Positions 7,405-15,543 of a stretch of 43,705 nucleotides of DNA are shown in pieces; the stretch's first letter is position 1, and every line of letters starts with the position of its first letter. Below the pieces are notes generated by a model, which made no database searches, was not told where the DNA came from, and saw only the letters and a program-made list of their open reading frames with translations. Position numbers and translations under genes: made by a program. The stretch is from a virus: the IMG/VR virus record IMGVR_UViG_3300009515_000003, positions 1-43,705 of that record; one strand, given 5' to 3'.

Positions 7405-7619
7405 AACTAATTTTGTTATTGATTCTATTTGCTCTCATCGTGAGTATTCCGTTATCAGATGTAGATGCTAAAAAAGAAAAGGCCGATAAGAAATCCAGTG
7501 AAAGTAAATCTAAAGACAAAAAACAAAGTGAACCAACACCAGGGCCAATCGTAATTAGTAAAAGCATTGTTATCTCGTTGCATGAATCTCTATCAATTAG
7601 GGGGGCTTTATCGGTATGA
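7401..7619 (+). CDS. Small secreted or membrane-anchored protein
   Basis: A 72-residue protein with an N-terminal hydrophobic segment (residues 3-18) and a likely signal cleavage site DVDA-KK, followed by a Lys/Ser-rich stretch and a short hydrophobic end. The TTG start lies in a TTGA overlap after GGAGGAGC. Exported product of unknown role. Confidence 0.55.
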   Translation: MKLILLLILFALIVSIPLSDVDAKKEKADKKSSESKSKDKKQSEPTPGPIVISKSIVISLHESLSIRGALSV

Positions 7620-7747
7620 TGTGTACTGAATGTGATGGATTTAATGTTCAATCGTGGACTCTAATGTTAGAGCATTACAAACAATATCATCCAGACGTAA
7701 AGAATCCAGAAAAATTTTTCACTAAAGAAGCTCGGAAAAAGAAATGA
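7616..7747 (+). CDS. C2H2-like zinc-finger peptide
   Basis: A 43-residue protein. Two cysteines (CTEC) and two histidines (near residues 20 and 25) form a compact C2H2-like finger, followed by a basic tail. ATGA overlaps on both sides. Confidence 0.6.
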   Translation: MMCTECDGFNVQSWTLMLEHYKQYHPDVKNPEKFFTKEARKKK

Positions 7748-8154
7748 TAGAGCTTAGCAAAAATGATATCGAAACAGTAGGATATCACATGCCGTATGAA
7801 GAAGTATCAGAACTAGCTAAGAATGTCTTGATAATCATTTCAAATTTGTATCGTGGCCTACACAATGCACCTTACAGGTTTCTCGATACATTTCCATTGA
7901 AAGAAACATTTTACATTCCATTTGAACTAAAGGGAACGTTAGCAACTTTTGATTTTGATACACTGACAAGACTAGTATTTTTGGCCCATGATCTAGCTGT
8001 TAGAGTAGAGATTCAATCTACGAGAAAACACTGTACGTTAATCTACTTTCATCAAAGGACTCACAATAATATCAAAGATTTCAAATCTACAGAAAATCAT
8101 CCAACGTTAGAACAAGCTGTCAAGTGGTGGAGAAAACATCATGAATCACGATAA
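7744..8154 (+). CDS. Hypothetical protein
   Basis: A 136-residue mixed alpha/beta protein with no recognised motif. It starts in an ATGA overlap and its 3' end overlaps the next gene by 14 bases. One of the larger genes in the segment between the terminase halves. Confidence 0.65.
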   Translation: MIELSKNDIETVGYHMPYEEVSELAKNVLIIISNLYRGLHNAPYRFLDTFPLKETFYIPFELKGTLATFDFDTLTRLVFLAHDLAVRVEIQSTRKHCTLIYFHQRTHNNIKDFKSTENHPTLEQAVKWWRKHHESR

Positions 8155-8347
8155 GTTCTATTACACATTTCTTGATCCTAGAATTACAAAGCCACAAAAA
8201 TTTACTGATTGCGATTGCAAGATAATTTCAGTTGAAAATGGAAAGTGTCTCGTTGAGGGCTGTGAATCACATAAACTATCGATAACTCGTGGAACCATCA
8301 AATACATTTCACTAGGGCCAGCTGTACCAAAGGAGATTTTAGAATGA
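8141..8347 (+). CDS. Small hypothetical protein with Cys/His residues
   Basis: A 68-residue protein with cysteines in DCDCK and near GKCLVEGC, followed by a histidine; a metal site is possible. Ends in an ATGA overlap with the next gene. Confidence 0.55.
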   Translation: MNHDKFYYTFLDPRITKPQKFTDCDCKIISVENGKCLVEGCESHKLSITRGTIKYISLGPAVPKEILE

Positions 8348-8439
8348 GAGGTATCTGTCATAACTGTTTCAAAACAAATGTAGATATCGAAGTTATAAAA
8401 GGCCTCATTAGATGCAAGGACTGTAAAAATGAAACTTGA
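8344..8439 (+). CDS. 31-residue zinc ribbon
   Basis: A minimal zinc ribbon: CHNC at residues 5-8 and CKDC at 24-27, with almost nothing else. Too short for most gene finders, but ATGA-coupled upstream and overlapping the next gene by 11 bases. Confidence 0.55.
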   Translation: MRGICHNCFKTNVDIEVIKGLIRCKDCKNET

Positions 8440-8623
8440 ATTACGAGAACATACAAACATCGCTGAACTAGTTTTTGCTCATGACGATATCGAATTTGTT
8501 GCAGAACTAAAAAACAAGATTGAGGCATCAATTCAAATAGTAAAATGTAATGAATGTCATAAAGACATGATCAAAAATTCCACTACTCACAAAACTTGTT
8601 GGAGATGTAAAACAAAAAATTGA
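8429..8623 (+). CDS. Zinc-ribbon protein
   Basis: A 64-residue protein with an acidic helical first half and a C-terminal CNEC...CWRC knuckle pair (residues 40-60). Ends in a TTGA overlap with the next gene. Confidence 0.6.
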   Translation: MKLELREHTNIAELVFAHDDIEFVAELKNKIEASIQIVKCNECHKDMIKNSTTHKTCWRCKTKN

Positions 8624-8751
8624 GTGCTTTAGATATTCCTGGTTATGCAGAGATGGTTGAAGTCATCGGTAATAAAATCGCTAAAGAATATGAGAAACGA
8701 ATCAAGCTGTTATTCAATGAAATAGATTTTTGGGAGTCAATCAATGGCTAA
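8620..8751 (+). CDS. Small helical protein, TTG start
   Basis: A 43-residue helical protein. It starts at TTG inside a TTGA overlap and ends 8 bases within the next gene. No family recognised. Confidence 0.5.
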   Translation: MSALDIPGYAEMVEVIGNKIAKEYEKRIKLLFNEIDFWESING

Positions 8752-8995
8752 AAGAAAATACTTTGCAATAATGTGTACTGCGAAAGACGGGAAAAAGTTT
8801 GCTTTACGTGACATTAGATTTACTGTATCAGAAGGATTCATTGAGGCCCGTGCTGAAATATCAGGGAATCAAAGTTACGGTGAACCATTCTTAGCTGAAC
8901 TAACCAACGTTACCAGGAATCTATTTGAAACAATATTTGCAAAGTACGGATTTATCGAACTAGAGGAGGAATACAATGAAGCAAATCCAAATTGA
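8744..8995 (+). CDS. Hypothetical protein
   Basis: An 83-residue alpha/beta protein with a basic N-terminus and acidic C-terminus; no recognised motif. Overlaps both neighbours. Its 3' end carries the AGGAGG site for the next gene. Confidence 0.6.
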   Translation: MAKRKYFAIMCTAKDGKKFALRDIRFTVSEGFIEARAEISGNQSYGEPFLAELTNVTRNLFETIFAKYGFIELEEEYNEANPN

Positions 8996-9116
8996 GAGAC
9001 TAAAAATAATTGGCTGTCCTCGTTGTGACAGAATCTTTTTAGACCACCAATCGTTAATTCTACACATGGGCCGAGCTGGTGACTTGAATCATAGGAAAAA
9101 ACATTCGAGGCTATGA
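8976..9116 (+). CDS. C2H2 zinc-finger peptide
   Basis: A 46-residue protein with CPRC (residues 14-17) and histidines in the second half, giving a C2H2-like finger, with a basic tail. The AGGAGG site 6 bases upstream strongly supports ATG 8976. Confidence 0.65.
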   Translation: MKQIQIERLKIIGCPRCDRIFLDHQSLILHMGRAGDLNHRKKHSRL

Positions 9117-9117
9117 G

Positions 9118-9393
9118 ATGGAAAAAATTATCATTTACAAAAAGCACCCTTTTGATGCAGAAGAACCAACGGAGTTAGGGCCTGGAGTTGCTTGTTATTT
9201 ATGGAAAGGCCCGTCAGAAAAAACATTAACTATAGGCTGTCCGAAGTGTGGTTTAGTTCATGCATTGATAGATCACGACATTGAATGGCATGATGAATTA
9301 ACGGTATCAGTAAAACCTTCTATTAGATGTGGAAACGATAACTGCGATGCTCATTTTTATATCACGGAGAATGTAATTAACTATGTCATCTGA
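9118..9393 (+). CDS. Zinc-ribbon protein
   Basis: A 91-residue protein with CPKC near residue 41 and CGNDNC near residue 71, bracketing a beta-rich segment. A zinc-ribbon fold is likely; role unknown. Starts one base after the previous stop. Confidence 0.6.
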   Translation: MEKIIIYKKHPFDAEEPTELGPGVACYLWKGPSEKTLTIGCPKCGLVHALIDHDIEWHDELTVSVKPSIRCGNDNCDAHFYITENVINYVI

Positions 9394-9637
9394 TAAAGTA
9401 ATTTCAAAAGAGGAGATGCAAGAGATTATTGCAAAGCCTAAAGTCGTAGTACCAAAATTTGAATCTGCAAAGATAACGGCAAAGATTAGATTCATCGGCC
9501 CTGATGGAATCATGAGAAAGTTTGATGAATCACACATCGTAGCTATGGCCCTGGAAGATCCTAAAGTAAAGGGGAAAATCTGGAGACTAGGAATCGATGA
9601 TGAAACTAGAGAATCTGTTCCAACGGTGAAGAAATGA
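9383..9637 (+). CDS. Hypothetical protein
   Basis: An 84-residue basic alpha/beta protein without cysteines; no family recognised. It overlaps the previous gene by 11 bases and the next by an ATGA. Confidence 0.6.
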   Translation: MSSDKVISKEEMQEIIAKPKVVVPKFESAKITAKIRFIGPDGIMRKFDESHIVAMALEDPKVKGKIWRLGIDDETRESVPTVKK

Positions 9638-9789
9638 AAGACAAAGGATCTAATGTTTACAAAGCTTATTGCATAGTCTGTGATTTTACATCTAATGACA
9701 AAAAGGTTTTCGAAGCTCATTTTGATACAGACTTTCATCGTGAAGGTGTAATGAAAAGACACGAGACAATGAAATCATTATTGAAATAA
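9634..9789 (+). CDS. C2H2 zinc-finger protein
   Basis: A 51-residue protein. CIVC (residues 13-16) followed by histidines near residues 29 and 35 fits a single C2H2 finger, and the tail is basic. Joined to the next gene by TAATG. Confidence 0.6.
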   Translation: MKDKGSNVYKAYCIVCDFTSNDKKVFEAHFDTDFHREGVMKRHETMKSLLK

Positions 9790-9896
9790 TGGCCAAAACA
9801 AAAAAGAAAATCAAACGTGAAGAAAAAAGAACTGATCGTAAAGAATTGAATAGACTAATGAAGCAGTACGAGAATAAGGATTTTAGAAATGAGTGA
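9789..9896 (+). CDS. Small basic peptide
   Basis: A 35-residue peptide, about half Lys, Arg or Glu, predicted helical. TAATG overlap upstream; the end overlaps the next gene by 8 bases. Possibly nucleic-acid binding. Confidence 0.5.
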   Translation: MAKTKKKIKREEKRTDRKELNRLMKQYENKDFRNE

Positions 9897-10029
9897 AAAA
9901 TACATTCCTCCGATGATTGATGAGGGCAATTGTTCTATCGGTTTTGGATTGGCTCATAAATTTATCGTGTACGACTGGATTATGAAATGTGGTTTTTGTG
10001 GAAAAAGAAAATGGTTGGGGCTTTTGTAA
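9889..10029 (+). CDS. Small CxxC protein
   Basis: A 46-residue protein with a CGFC pair near its C-terminus. Overlaps on both sides (TAATG downstream) support it as a gene. Function unknown. Confidence 0.5.
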   Translation: MSEKYIPPMIDEGNCSIGFGLAHKFIVYDWIMKCGFCGKRKWLGLL

Positions 10030-10226
10030 TGTTAACTGAACGAGATAGAAAAATAATAGAATCTGGAGAATACGAAGATGGTGTTTGTGTTGGCTGTGGA
10101 AACACTATCGAAGGGTTATCAGCTTCAGATATTACAGTTTATTTTGATGAAACAAAATCCACTAAAAAAGAACTTTGTAGAATATGCACGATGAAAATTT
10201 GTGAGGGGAAATTAAAAGATGGTTGA
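10029..10226 (+). CDS. Zinc-ribbon protein before terminase nuclease
   Basis: A 65-residue protein with CVGC (residues 20-23) and CRICTMKIC near residue 50. ATG 10029 (TAATG overlap) is preferred over an upstream in-frame ATG at 9987, which lies inside the previous gene. It overlaps the terminase nuclease gene by 8 bases, so the two are probably translated together. Confidence 0.65.
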   Translation: MLTERDRKIIESGEYEDGVCVGCGNTIEGLSASDITVYFDETKSTKKELCRICTMKICEGKLKDG

Positions 10227-10956
10227 CAATCTAACTTATCTCATCGGTAGTGCTGATCCTGGAGGCCTACGAGATGCATTTGCTTTCGTTCTTCTAAAGT
10301 ACGATAAAACTGATAATGTCATCTACGTATTGGGGGCCAAGGGATGGAAATTCAAATCAGGCCAAATAGAATATCCAGAAGTTGAGGAGTACGTGGCCAA
10401 CATCTTTACACAATATAACCTGGACTTTATGGTAATTGAGAAAAATGCTTCAGGTGTCCACGTCATTCAATCGATGCAGAGAAAGTTTCACATGCCTATC
10501 AAATCCGTTACAACATCAAACAACATCAAGACCGACAAAGTAATTCGTGCAGGAAAAACAATGGATAAGACGGAGATGGTAGGATGGATTAACAAGAAAC
10601 GATTAGAAGGCAAAATTAAATTCCCACGAAAAAAAACTCCTGGAATACTCACACTGGAGAATCAGCTAAACTCATTCATCAAAAAGGCCACGGCCTCACG
10701 TCAAATCACTTATTCAGCTGAAGGAGAGGAGCACGATGATTTTGTTATGGCCTTCATGGTTAACCTATTCTATATTCGTAGATGGATCATGAAGGATTTT
10801 GGTATAGTGAAACGAAGGGTTTTGTCAACAAAAAGCGATAGCAAAACATCTATTGATCTTGGTAGTGGGGTTCCCAATGGAGCAATCGTTACAAGCTCAA
10901 ACATTGAATACTTTTCAGGCATATCAGACAATCCCAGGAGATATCGATTAAGTTGA
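10219..10956 (+). CDS. terL: Terminase large subunit, nuclease part
   Basis: A 245-residue RNase H-fold nuclease matching the C-terminal half of a large terminase. The expected metal-binding acids are visible: D13 in GSADPGG, E74 in MVIEKNASG, and the HDD at residues 172-174. It would cut viral DNA at the start and end of packaging. No ATPase motifs are present; these are on the separate product of 5739-6773. It must therefore act as a second subunit, unless the two halves are joined by an unseen mechanism. Confidence 0.85.
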   Translation: MVDNLTYLIGSADPGGLRDAFAFVLLKYDKTDNVIYVLGAKGWKFKSGQIEYPEVEEYVANIFTQYNLDFMVIEKNASGVHVIQSMQRKFHMPIKSVTTSNNIKTDKVIRAGKTMDKTEMVGWINKKRLEGKIKFPRKKTPGILTLENQLNSFIKKATASRQITYSAEGEEHDDFVMAFMVNLFYIRRWIMKDFGIVKRRVLSTKSDSKTSIDLGSGVPNGAIVTSSNIEYFSGISDNPRRYRLS

Positions 10957-11051
10957 ATAAAACTACGATGTGTACTGTTAACTCTTGTCGAGAGGTTTTT
11001 GGTACGAAGAAAGAAGCAAAAGAGCACAAGCTCAAAGATCATTCAAACTAA
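10953..11051 (+). CDS. Small C2H2-like zinc-finger peptide
   Basis: A 32-residue peptide from TTG 10953 (TTGA overlap), or 27 residues from ATG 10968. Cysteines in MCTVNSC and histidines near its end make a C2H2-like finger. Last gene of the packaging operon. Confidence 0.5.
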   Translation: MNKTTMCTVNSCREVFGTKKEAKEHKLKDHSN

Positions 11052-11052
11052 A

Positions 11053-11079
11053 CTTTAAAGGCTAGGAATCGAATCTAAA
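11053..11079 (+). promoter_or_regulatory. Virion-gene promoter (portal)
   Basis: CTTTAAA (11053-11059) lies 24-30 bases before ATG 11083, followed at fixed spacing by AGGAATCGAATCTAAA (11064-11079). The same box and 16-base element occur before the tail-tube gene at 29185-29211. Probably a late promoter with leaderless initiation. Confidence 0.7.
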
Positions 11080-11082
11080 ATA

Positions 11083-12426
11083 ATGGGTCGTAAGGCAAAA
11101 AATTATCACGGGGCCACCAAGCTAGCTCAATCCAGTTTTACTCCTCAATTTTTCAACAATCAATACAACGATACAGACTATGATACTTTTGAAGACCAAT
11201 GGGCCAATACCGTAGCTGGCACAGCTATCGATACTAAAGTAGAGTTTACCATCGGTGAAGGTGTACGACCTAAATTTAATCTCAAAGATAAATCTCTCAA
11301 AGGAGATGCAAAACAAAGAGTCCTGGACAAGTACGATGAACATATTGAGGCCCTGGTAGAGATTGACGAGAAACCCCACATTAGATTAAATGATCACATT
11401 GACGATTTACAAAGAAACGCTTTAGTTTTTGGTAGAAGTTGTTTAGCATTTGAGCCCGACTGGAGAAACATAACAGCACTCAAACCAATTCATCCTCGTG
11501 ACTTGGGCCGTGTCTTTGTTCATCAATTAGATTGGTCTTTGTCATCGGTACATGCATTTCAGAAACGAGAACTAATCAAATCTGAAGACATGATTTACTT
11601 GGTTAACTTTGAAAACTCACCACGTAGAAGATCAATGCATTACGGATTTTCAGATATTCAAAGAGTCGTTGGACAATCACAAGCTATGAGAAGAATCATG
11701 GAGTTCGATGTTGTTGAAATTGTTCAAAGTCTGTGGGCGAAGTGGGCCTTGTTAACTGTTGATCAAGAAGGAATGACAGAAGGTGAAAAGAAAACTGATT
11801 TAGGAATTATTCGTGACGGACTAAAAGCAGGAGCCTTTAACATCATCAACGCAAAGAAAGATGAAATTAATTTCTTCCCTCTCGATGCAAGTGCTAACAC
11901 TGGAGACTTGATGTCGATAGCTGACAAGATGGAGAAAATGATCATCGGTAATTTCAAAGTACCAGCTCCATTACTTGGACGTGAAGAAGAAGCTAACATG
12001 GCAACGTTGTTAGGAAAAATTAGATTATTCATCGCAGGGCCAATCAAACAGCAAAGAAGATGGTTAGAGAAGACATTGAAACGTCAATGGTACGAAAGAA
12101 ATTTGCAGACTCTAAGTGAAGGCAAAACAATTTTAGAACATGCAGTACTTGAAGTAGAGTTTCAACCAATCATCATCGAATCATGGATTGATAACATCGA
12201 TGCACTAAACACATTGAAATCTGTAGTACCTGGAATACCTGACGAAGAAATATTGAAGCTTGCACATCTTGAAGACTTGACGGATAAAATCAAAGAGATG
12301 AAAGACAACGGAGGAAACAACATCATGAGAGATCCTGGAGTAATGCAAGTAGTAGAAGATAGAACATCGATTCCAGACTTGAGAGCAAAAGCAAAGGAGA
12401 AAAAATTAATTGCCAAACAACAATAA
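11083..12426 (+). CDS. Portal protein
   Basis: A 447-residue protein of portal size and composition. The dodecameric portal forms the DNA gate of the head and docks the terminase. The core around residues 60-330 contains the pattern seen in HK97-type portals: a stem/crown segment after a region with HPRDLGRVF, and the VPAPLLGREEEANMATLL segment near residues 292-309, which resembles the conserved region before the C-terminal helices. It follows the terminase genes and precedes the protease, the usual head order. A shared late promoter drives it. Confidence 0.85.
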   Translation: MGRKAKNYHGATKLAQSSFTPQFFNNQYNDTDYDTFEDQWANTVAGTAIDTKVEFTIGEGVRPKFNLKDKSLKGDAKQRVLDKYDEHIEALVEIDEKPHIRLNDHIDDLQRNALVFGRSCLAFEPDWRNITALKPIHPRDLGRVFVHQLDWSLSSVHAFQKRELIKSEDMIYLVNFENSPRRRSMHYGFSDIQRVVGQSQAMRRIMEFDVVEIVQSLWAKWALLTVDQEGMTEGEKKTDLGIIRDGLKAGAFNIINAKKDEINFFPLDASANTGDLMSIADKMEKMIIGNFKVPAPLLGREEEANMATLLGKIRLFIAGPIKQQRRWLEKTLKRQWYERNLQTLSEGKTILEHAVLEVEFQPIIIESWIDNIDALNTLKSVVPGIPDEEILKLAHLEDLTDKIKEMKDNGGNNIMRDPGVMQVVEDRTSIPDLRAKAKEKKLIAKQQ

Positions 12427-13684
12427 ATCAGCAGAAGTAGTTCAAGAATCTCAAAACAATCTTACGAGAACTGAATTAATGAAAGAGCCACGAGCTTACG
12501 ATGTTGTTGAAAATTTTAAAGGTGAAGATGGATTCTACATCAAAGCTTTCTTCGCAGATTCTACTTTTAATTTGAATCGTTGGGGTGTAACTAAAGAAGC
12601 ACTCAAACGAGATATGAAAACTGCATTAGATACAAGATTCCCAGGAGGAAAGACAGCTCCGTTTATCATAATGGATTCATTCGGCCATCCTAATCCAGAC
12701 CCAACACAAGGGGAGGACATGATCACAATGCAAGAACGTTGGAGAGTTGGAGATATTATCGAAGCTGGTTTTGATGAAAAAACACAACGAGCTTACACTG
12801 TAGCAAAAATATTCGATCCTATTGCAATCAAGATGTTCCAGGACAACCAAGTTAATTTCGTAAGTCCATCGATGAGGGCCACTGAAGAAATGCAATTGTC
12901 AGACGGTAGAGTGGTAATTACAAAATTTTTAGTAAATCACAATGCAGGTGTTAAGAAACCAGCTTTTGGAAATGTCAAGGCCCAAATCAGGGGTCGATGT
13001 ACTGGAGATGCTAAAACTTGTTTGGCCCATCTAGCTAACGTTTCAGCCTCCGATGATACCCAGGCTACCACATGTACGAAGAAACCAGGGGGCCTATCTT
13101 GTGTTGAGATCCCTAACGTAGAGGTCAAGGATAACTCACAAGAAGCTAAACAAGGTGACAACTCATCTAATCAGGAATCTTTAAAGACTCGAAATGATTC
13201 AAGTAAGTTAATAATGTCAAGCAACGATGACGACAAAAAAACAATTGAACGCTTAGAAAAAGTAGCTAAGCAAGCACAGGAAGAAATCAAGAAAAAAGAT
13301 GACGAGTTAAATGAAATGAAGGCCCAGAAAAAAGCCAACGAAGAAACTCTCATGAATGAAAAGAAAAAACTTGATGAACTAACTGCAAACTTCGAAGCTT
13401 CTCAAAAGAAGCCACTTGTAGAGAGAATCGTTCAAGCTTCTATCAAACTCGAACTAGTCACCGAAGACAATAAGCAAGCAAAGGCTGATGAACTAATGAA
13501 GGAATCCGTTTCTGCATTAGAATCAATCGATGCTACTTATCAGGCTATGGTCGGCAAATTTGAGAATTTGAAGAACAGTACCCCAACGCAAAACGTTAGG
13601 TACACGAACCAATATCAAGCAAGTGAAGAAGACAACAAGAAAGAATATAGTTTCTTGAACACTATTAGGAGCAAGATGGAATAA
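12410..13684 (+). CDS. Capsid maturation protease fused to scaffold-like coiled coil
   Basis: A 424-residue protein. The N-terminal 170 residues fit a prohead-protease fold, with candidate catalytic H93 (FGHPNPD) and S152 (NFVSPSM). Residues about 195-230 contain five cysteines in an unusual insert. Residues 270-345 form a long charged coiled coil, as expected of a scaffold. The protease would remove the scaffold during head maturation. The TTG 12410 start follows AAGGAG and overlaps the portal gene by 17 bases. The catalytic residues are inferred from position, not tested. Confidence 0.7.
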   Translation: MPNNNKSAEVVQESQNNLTRTELMKEPRAYDVVENFKGEDGFYIKAFFADSTFNLNRWGVTKEALKRDMKTALDTRFPGGKTAPFIIMDSFGHPNPDPTQGEDMITMQERWRVGDIIEAGFDEKTQRAYTVAKIFDPIAIKMFQDNQVNFVSPSMRATEEMQLSDGRVVITKFLVNHNAGVKKPAFGNVKAQIRGRCTGDAKTCLAHLANVSASDDTQATTCTKKPGGLSCVEIPNVEVKDNSQEAKQGDNSSNQESLKTRNDSSKLIMSSNDDDKKTIERLEKVAKQAQEEIKKKDDELNEMKAQKKANEETLMNEKKKLDELTANFEASQKKPLVERIVQASIKLELVTEDNKQAKADELMKESVSALESIDATYQAMVGKFENLKNSTPTQNVRYTNQYQASEEDNKKEYSFLNTIRSKME

Positions 13685-14193
13685 TGTCTGAAGTCTTAGA
13701 AACTACAGGCCTTAAAGCTGGACAACTCGTTTATCCTGATGGAAACATCACGATTAGACGTGGAGTCAAAGCAAGTACATCTTTGGTCGTAGGTGATCCA
13801 ATTACCTTCGATGCCAATGGATTCATGCTAAAAGCATCCGATACTGTAGGAGGAAACTCTGAAGGCCTCGGTGTTTGTAGAGAAACCGTTGATAATTCTA
13901 GTGGTGGTGATGGAGATCTTTCAGCACAAGCAGTTTTAGCTCCTACATTTGTCGGATTCGTAATGGGTGGTGTCGTTCCTCCATTCCAAAAAGTGAAACT
14001 TGATGCAACTTTCAAAGCCGTAGCTAATAGTGCTCCAGCTAACGCAACTACACCTACAGCAGGTGAAGTTGACGCAGTTAGAGATTACGTTGAGCTTAAC
14101 TTTGGTCGTTACTTCGGTCATCACAAAGAGGAAAAAGAACCTACTGCATCAGCTGACACAGAAATCGGAGTGATCCGATTGGGAGCAGATTAG
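13684..14193 (+). CDS. Head decoration protein
   Basis: A 169-residue, glycine- and valine-rich beta protein. Size, composition and place between protease and major capsid protein match DUF2190-like or lambda gpD-like decoration proteins, which stabilise the capsid. It starts in a TAATG overlap with the protease gene. Its TAG stop is in the same frame as, and 3 bases before, the TTG of the capsid gene. Confidence 0.65.
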   Translation: MSEVLETTGLKAGQLVYPDGNITIRRGVKASTSLVVGDPITFDANGFMLKASDTVGGNSEGLGVCRETVDNSSGGDGDLSAQAVLAPTFVGFVMGGVVPPFQKVKLDATFKAVANSAPANATTPTAGEVDAVRDYVELNFGRYFGHHKEEKEPTASADTEIGVIRLGAD

Positions 14194-14196
14194 AAA

Positions 14197-15318
14197 TTGC
14201 CTCAAATAGAAGCAGTAACTTTCGTTCCTTACACCAACAAATTCTACGTTGGTGCTGTTGGCGAAAACAGTGAGTCCTTTAAAGGACGTGAAGAACAAAA
14301 CTTCGAACCAATTGCCATACTTCATCCTAATAAGTTGAAGATGATGTCAGATGGTAGAGGAGGTTTGGTCGAGGCCCCAGGTTACGATAGACAAGGAGCA
14401 GTTGAATACGTCAATCACGAAATGTTAAGAAAAGCAGACAGATACGTACAAGCTCACGGACATCATTACAATGCAGAGGTAGATAGCACTTCACTCGCTA
14501 ATATCACACGTGTTGAATTGATGACAGAAATCCGAAATGAGATGTATAAAGATGTCTTCTTGATTAACGGTGTTGACCGTATCCCTGTACCTAAATTGAA
14601 ATTGGATTACGATATCCAGTTGCACATTAAGACACGAGGAAAGAACGCCTTAGTTCCTAAGAGACAAAAACCACAAGTAGAAGCACCTGAATTTATTCAA
14701 GCTAGCTTCGACCTTGCCAAGTTTGGAAAACTTAGTAGAACAATTGACGTTGCAGATGAAGACGAGTTAACAGCTTTGATTTCTCCATCAGCAAAATCAA
14801 TCAGTGACTTATCACAAGTAATGTCACAGGACGAAAACTCTTTGATCTTAGATGCACTAGATACCTTCGTTACCAAATCAAAAGGTTCTTGGTCTGCGTT
14901 CACAAGTGATCACAACACTAGAAGCCCTCTAGTCGATATTGCTACAGAAAGAAAACGAATCGTGAAGAATCACGGAAGACCTAACATAATTGCTATGAAC
15001 TCAATTTTGTGGGCCACCTTCGTAGGTTCTACATTCGTTAAAGGTCTGGAGCAAGCTTTCGTACAGAAGCAACCAGGTGTATTCACATTCGACAAATTGC
15101 CAGGCTTTACATTCATCATTGATGAAGATATTGCCGATGGTACTGCATATCTCTATGACAGACGAGCCCTAACCTATGGTGAAGGCCCAATGGTCAGTGA
15201 GACTTTCAGAGATCCACAATCTGCCGTAAGTGGTAACGTGATCCGAAAATGGGTTGAGCCTCTAGTTCCTACCAAATTAGCTACCTCCTTTGGTGCTAAG
15301 ATGGACACACTAGCCTAG
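14197..15318 (+). CDS. Major capsid protein (HK97 fold)
   Basis: A 373-residue protein at the expected place for the HK97-fold major capsid protein. An E-loop-like segment lies before residue 150, the central spine and A-domain segments follow, and the C-terminal portion reads TEAVxxGx-like (YGEGPMVSETFRDP) then a beta end. The only in-frame start after the upstream stop is TTG 14197, with GGGAG 11 bases before. A TTG start is unusual for an abundant protein, and the upstream gene lies in the same frame. Confidence 0.8.
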   Translation: MPQIEAVTFVPYTNKFYVGAVGENSESFKGREEQNFEPIAILHPNKLKMMSDGRGGLVEAPGYDRQGAVEYVNHEMLRKADRYVQAHGHHYNAEVDSTSLANITRVELMTEIRNEMYKDVFLINGVDRIPVPKLKLDYDIQLHIKTRGKNALVPKRQKPQVEAPEFIQASFDLAKFGKLSRTIDVADEDELTALISPSAKSISDLSQVMSQDENSLILDALDTFVTKSKGSWSAFTSDHNTRSPLVDIATERKRIVKNHGRPNIIAMNSILWATFVGSTFVKGLEQAFVQKQPGVFTFDKLPGFTFIIDEDIADGTAYLYDRRALTYGEGPMVSETFRDPQSAVSGNVIRKWVEPLVPTKLATSFGAKMDTLA

Positions 15319-15326
15319 CGAAAACC

Positions 15327-15347
15327 TTTTACTTTTCTTTTTTATTA
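15327..15347 (+). terminator. T-rich terminator after capsid gene
   Basis: Three T-runs within 21 bases just after the capsid stop codon and before the next start, typical of archaeal T-tract termination. Confidence 0.5.
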
Positions 15348-15354
15348 TACTATC

Positions 15355-15543
15355 ATGGAATATTGGCGTTGTACTTGTCCTCATTGTAATACTACACATT
15401 ACGGACTAACTATCGATTCAGCAATAATTCACGATAATCATAATCCTGGTTGTCATTATTATGAACGTGGAATCAAAACTTCTTTTGATGCAAAACCATG
15501 TAAAGGACTTTACAAATTGATAGGTTGGTTAAAATGCCGATAG
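15355..15543 (+). CDS. Small zinc-finger protein in the head module
   Basis: A 62-residue protein with CTCPHC near the N-terminus and histidines at residues 15, 26 and 29, then further cysteines, likely a zinc-binding domain. It lies between the major capsid and adaptor genes with three other tiny genes, which is unusual in a head module. Confidence 0.6.
   Translation: MEYWRCTCPHCNTTHYGLTIDSAIIHDNHNPGCHYYERGIKTSFDAKPCKGLYKLIGWLKCR

Noticed and set aside
9307-9762. 151-codon minus-strand frame
   Set aside because: It lies opposite three plus-strand genes with good overlaps and start signals, and has hydrophobic, unstructured composition typical of a shadow frame.
9987-10226. Longer start for the zinc-ribbon gene at 10029
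   Set aside because: The extra N-terminal residues lie inside the previous gene, and the TAATG overlap at 10029 matches the pattern of neighbouring genes.
6770-10226. Group I intron or inserted homing endonuclease splitting the terminase
   Set aside because: The segment contains many separate small genes in an overlapping operon, no recognised homing endonuclease, and the second half has its own ATG coupled to the preceding gene.
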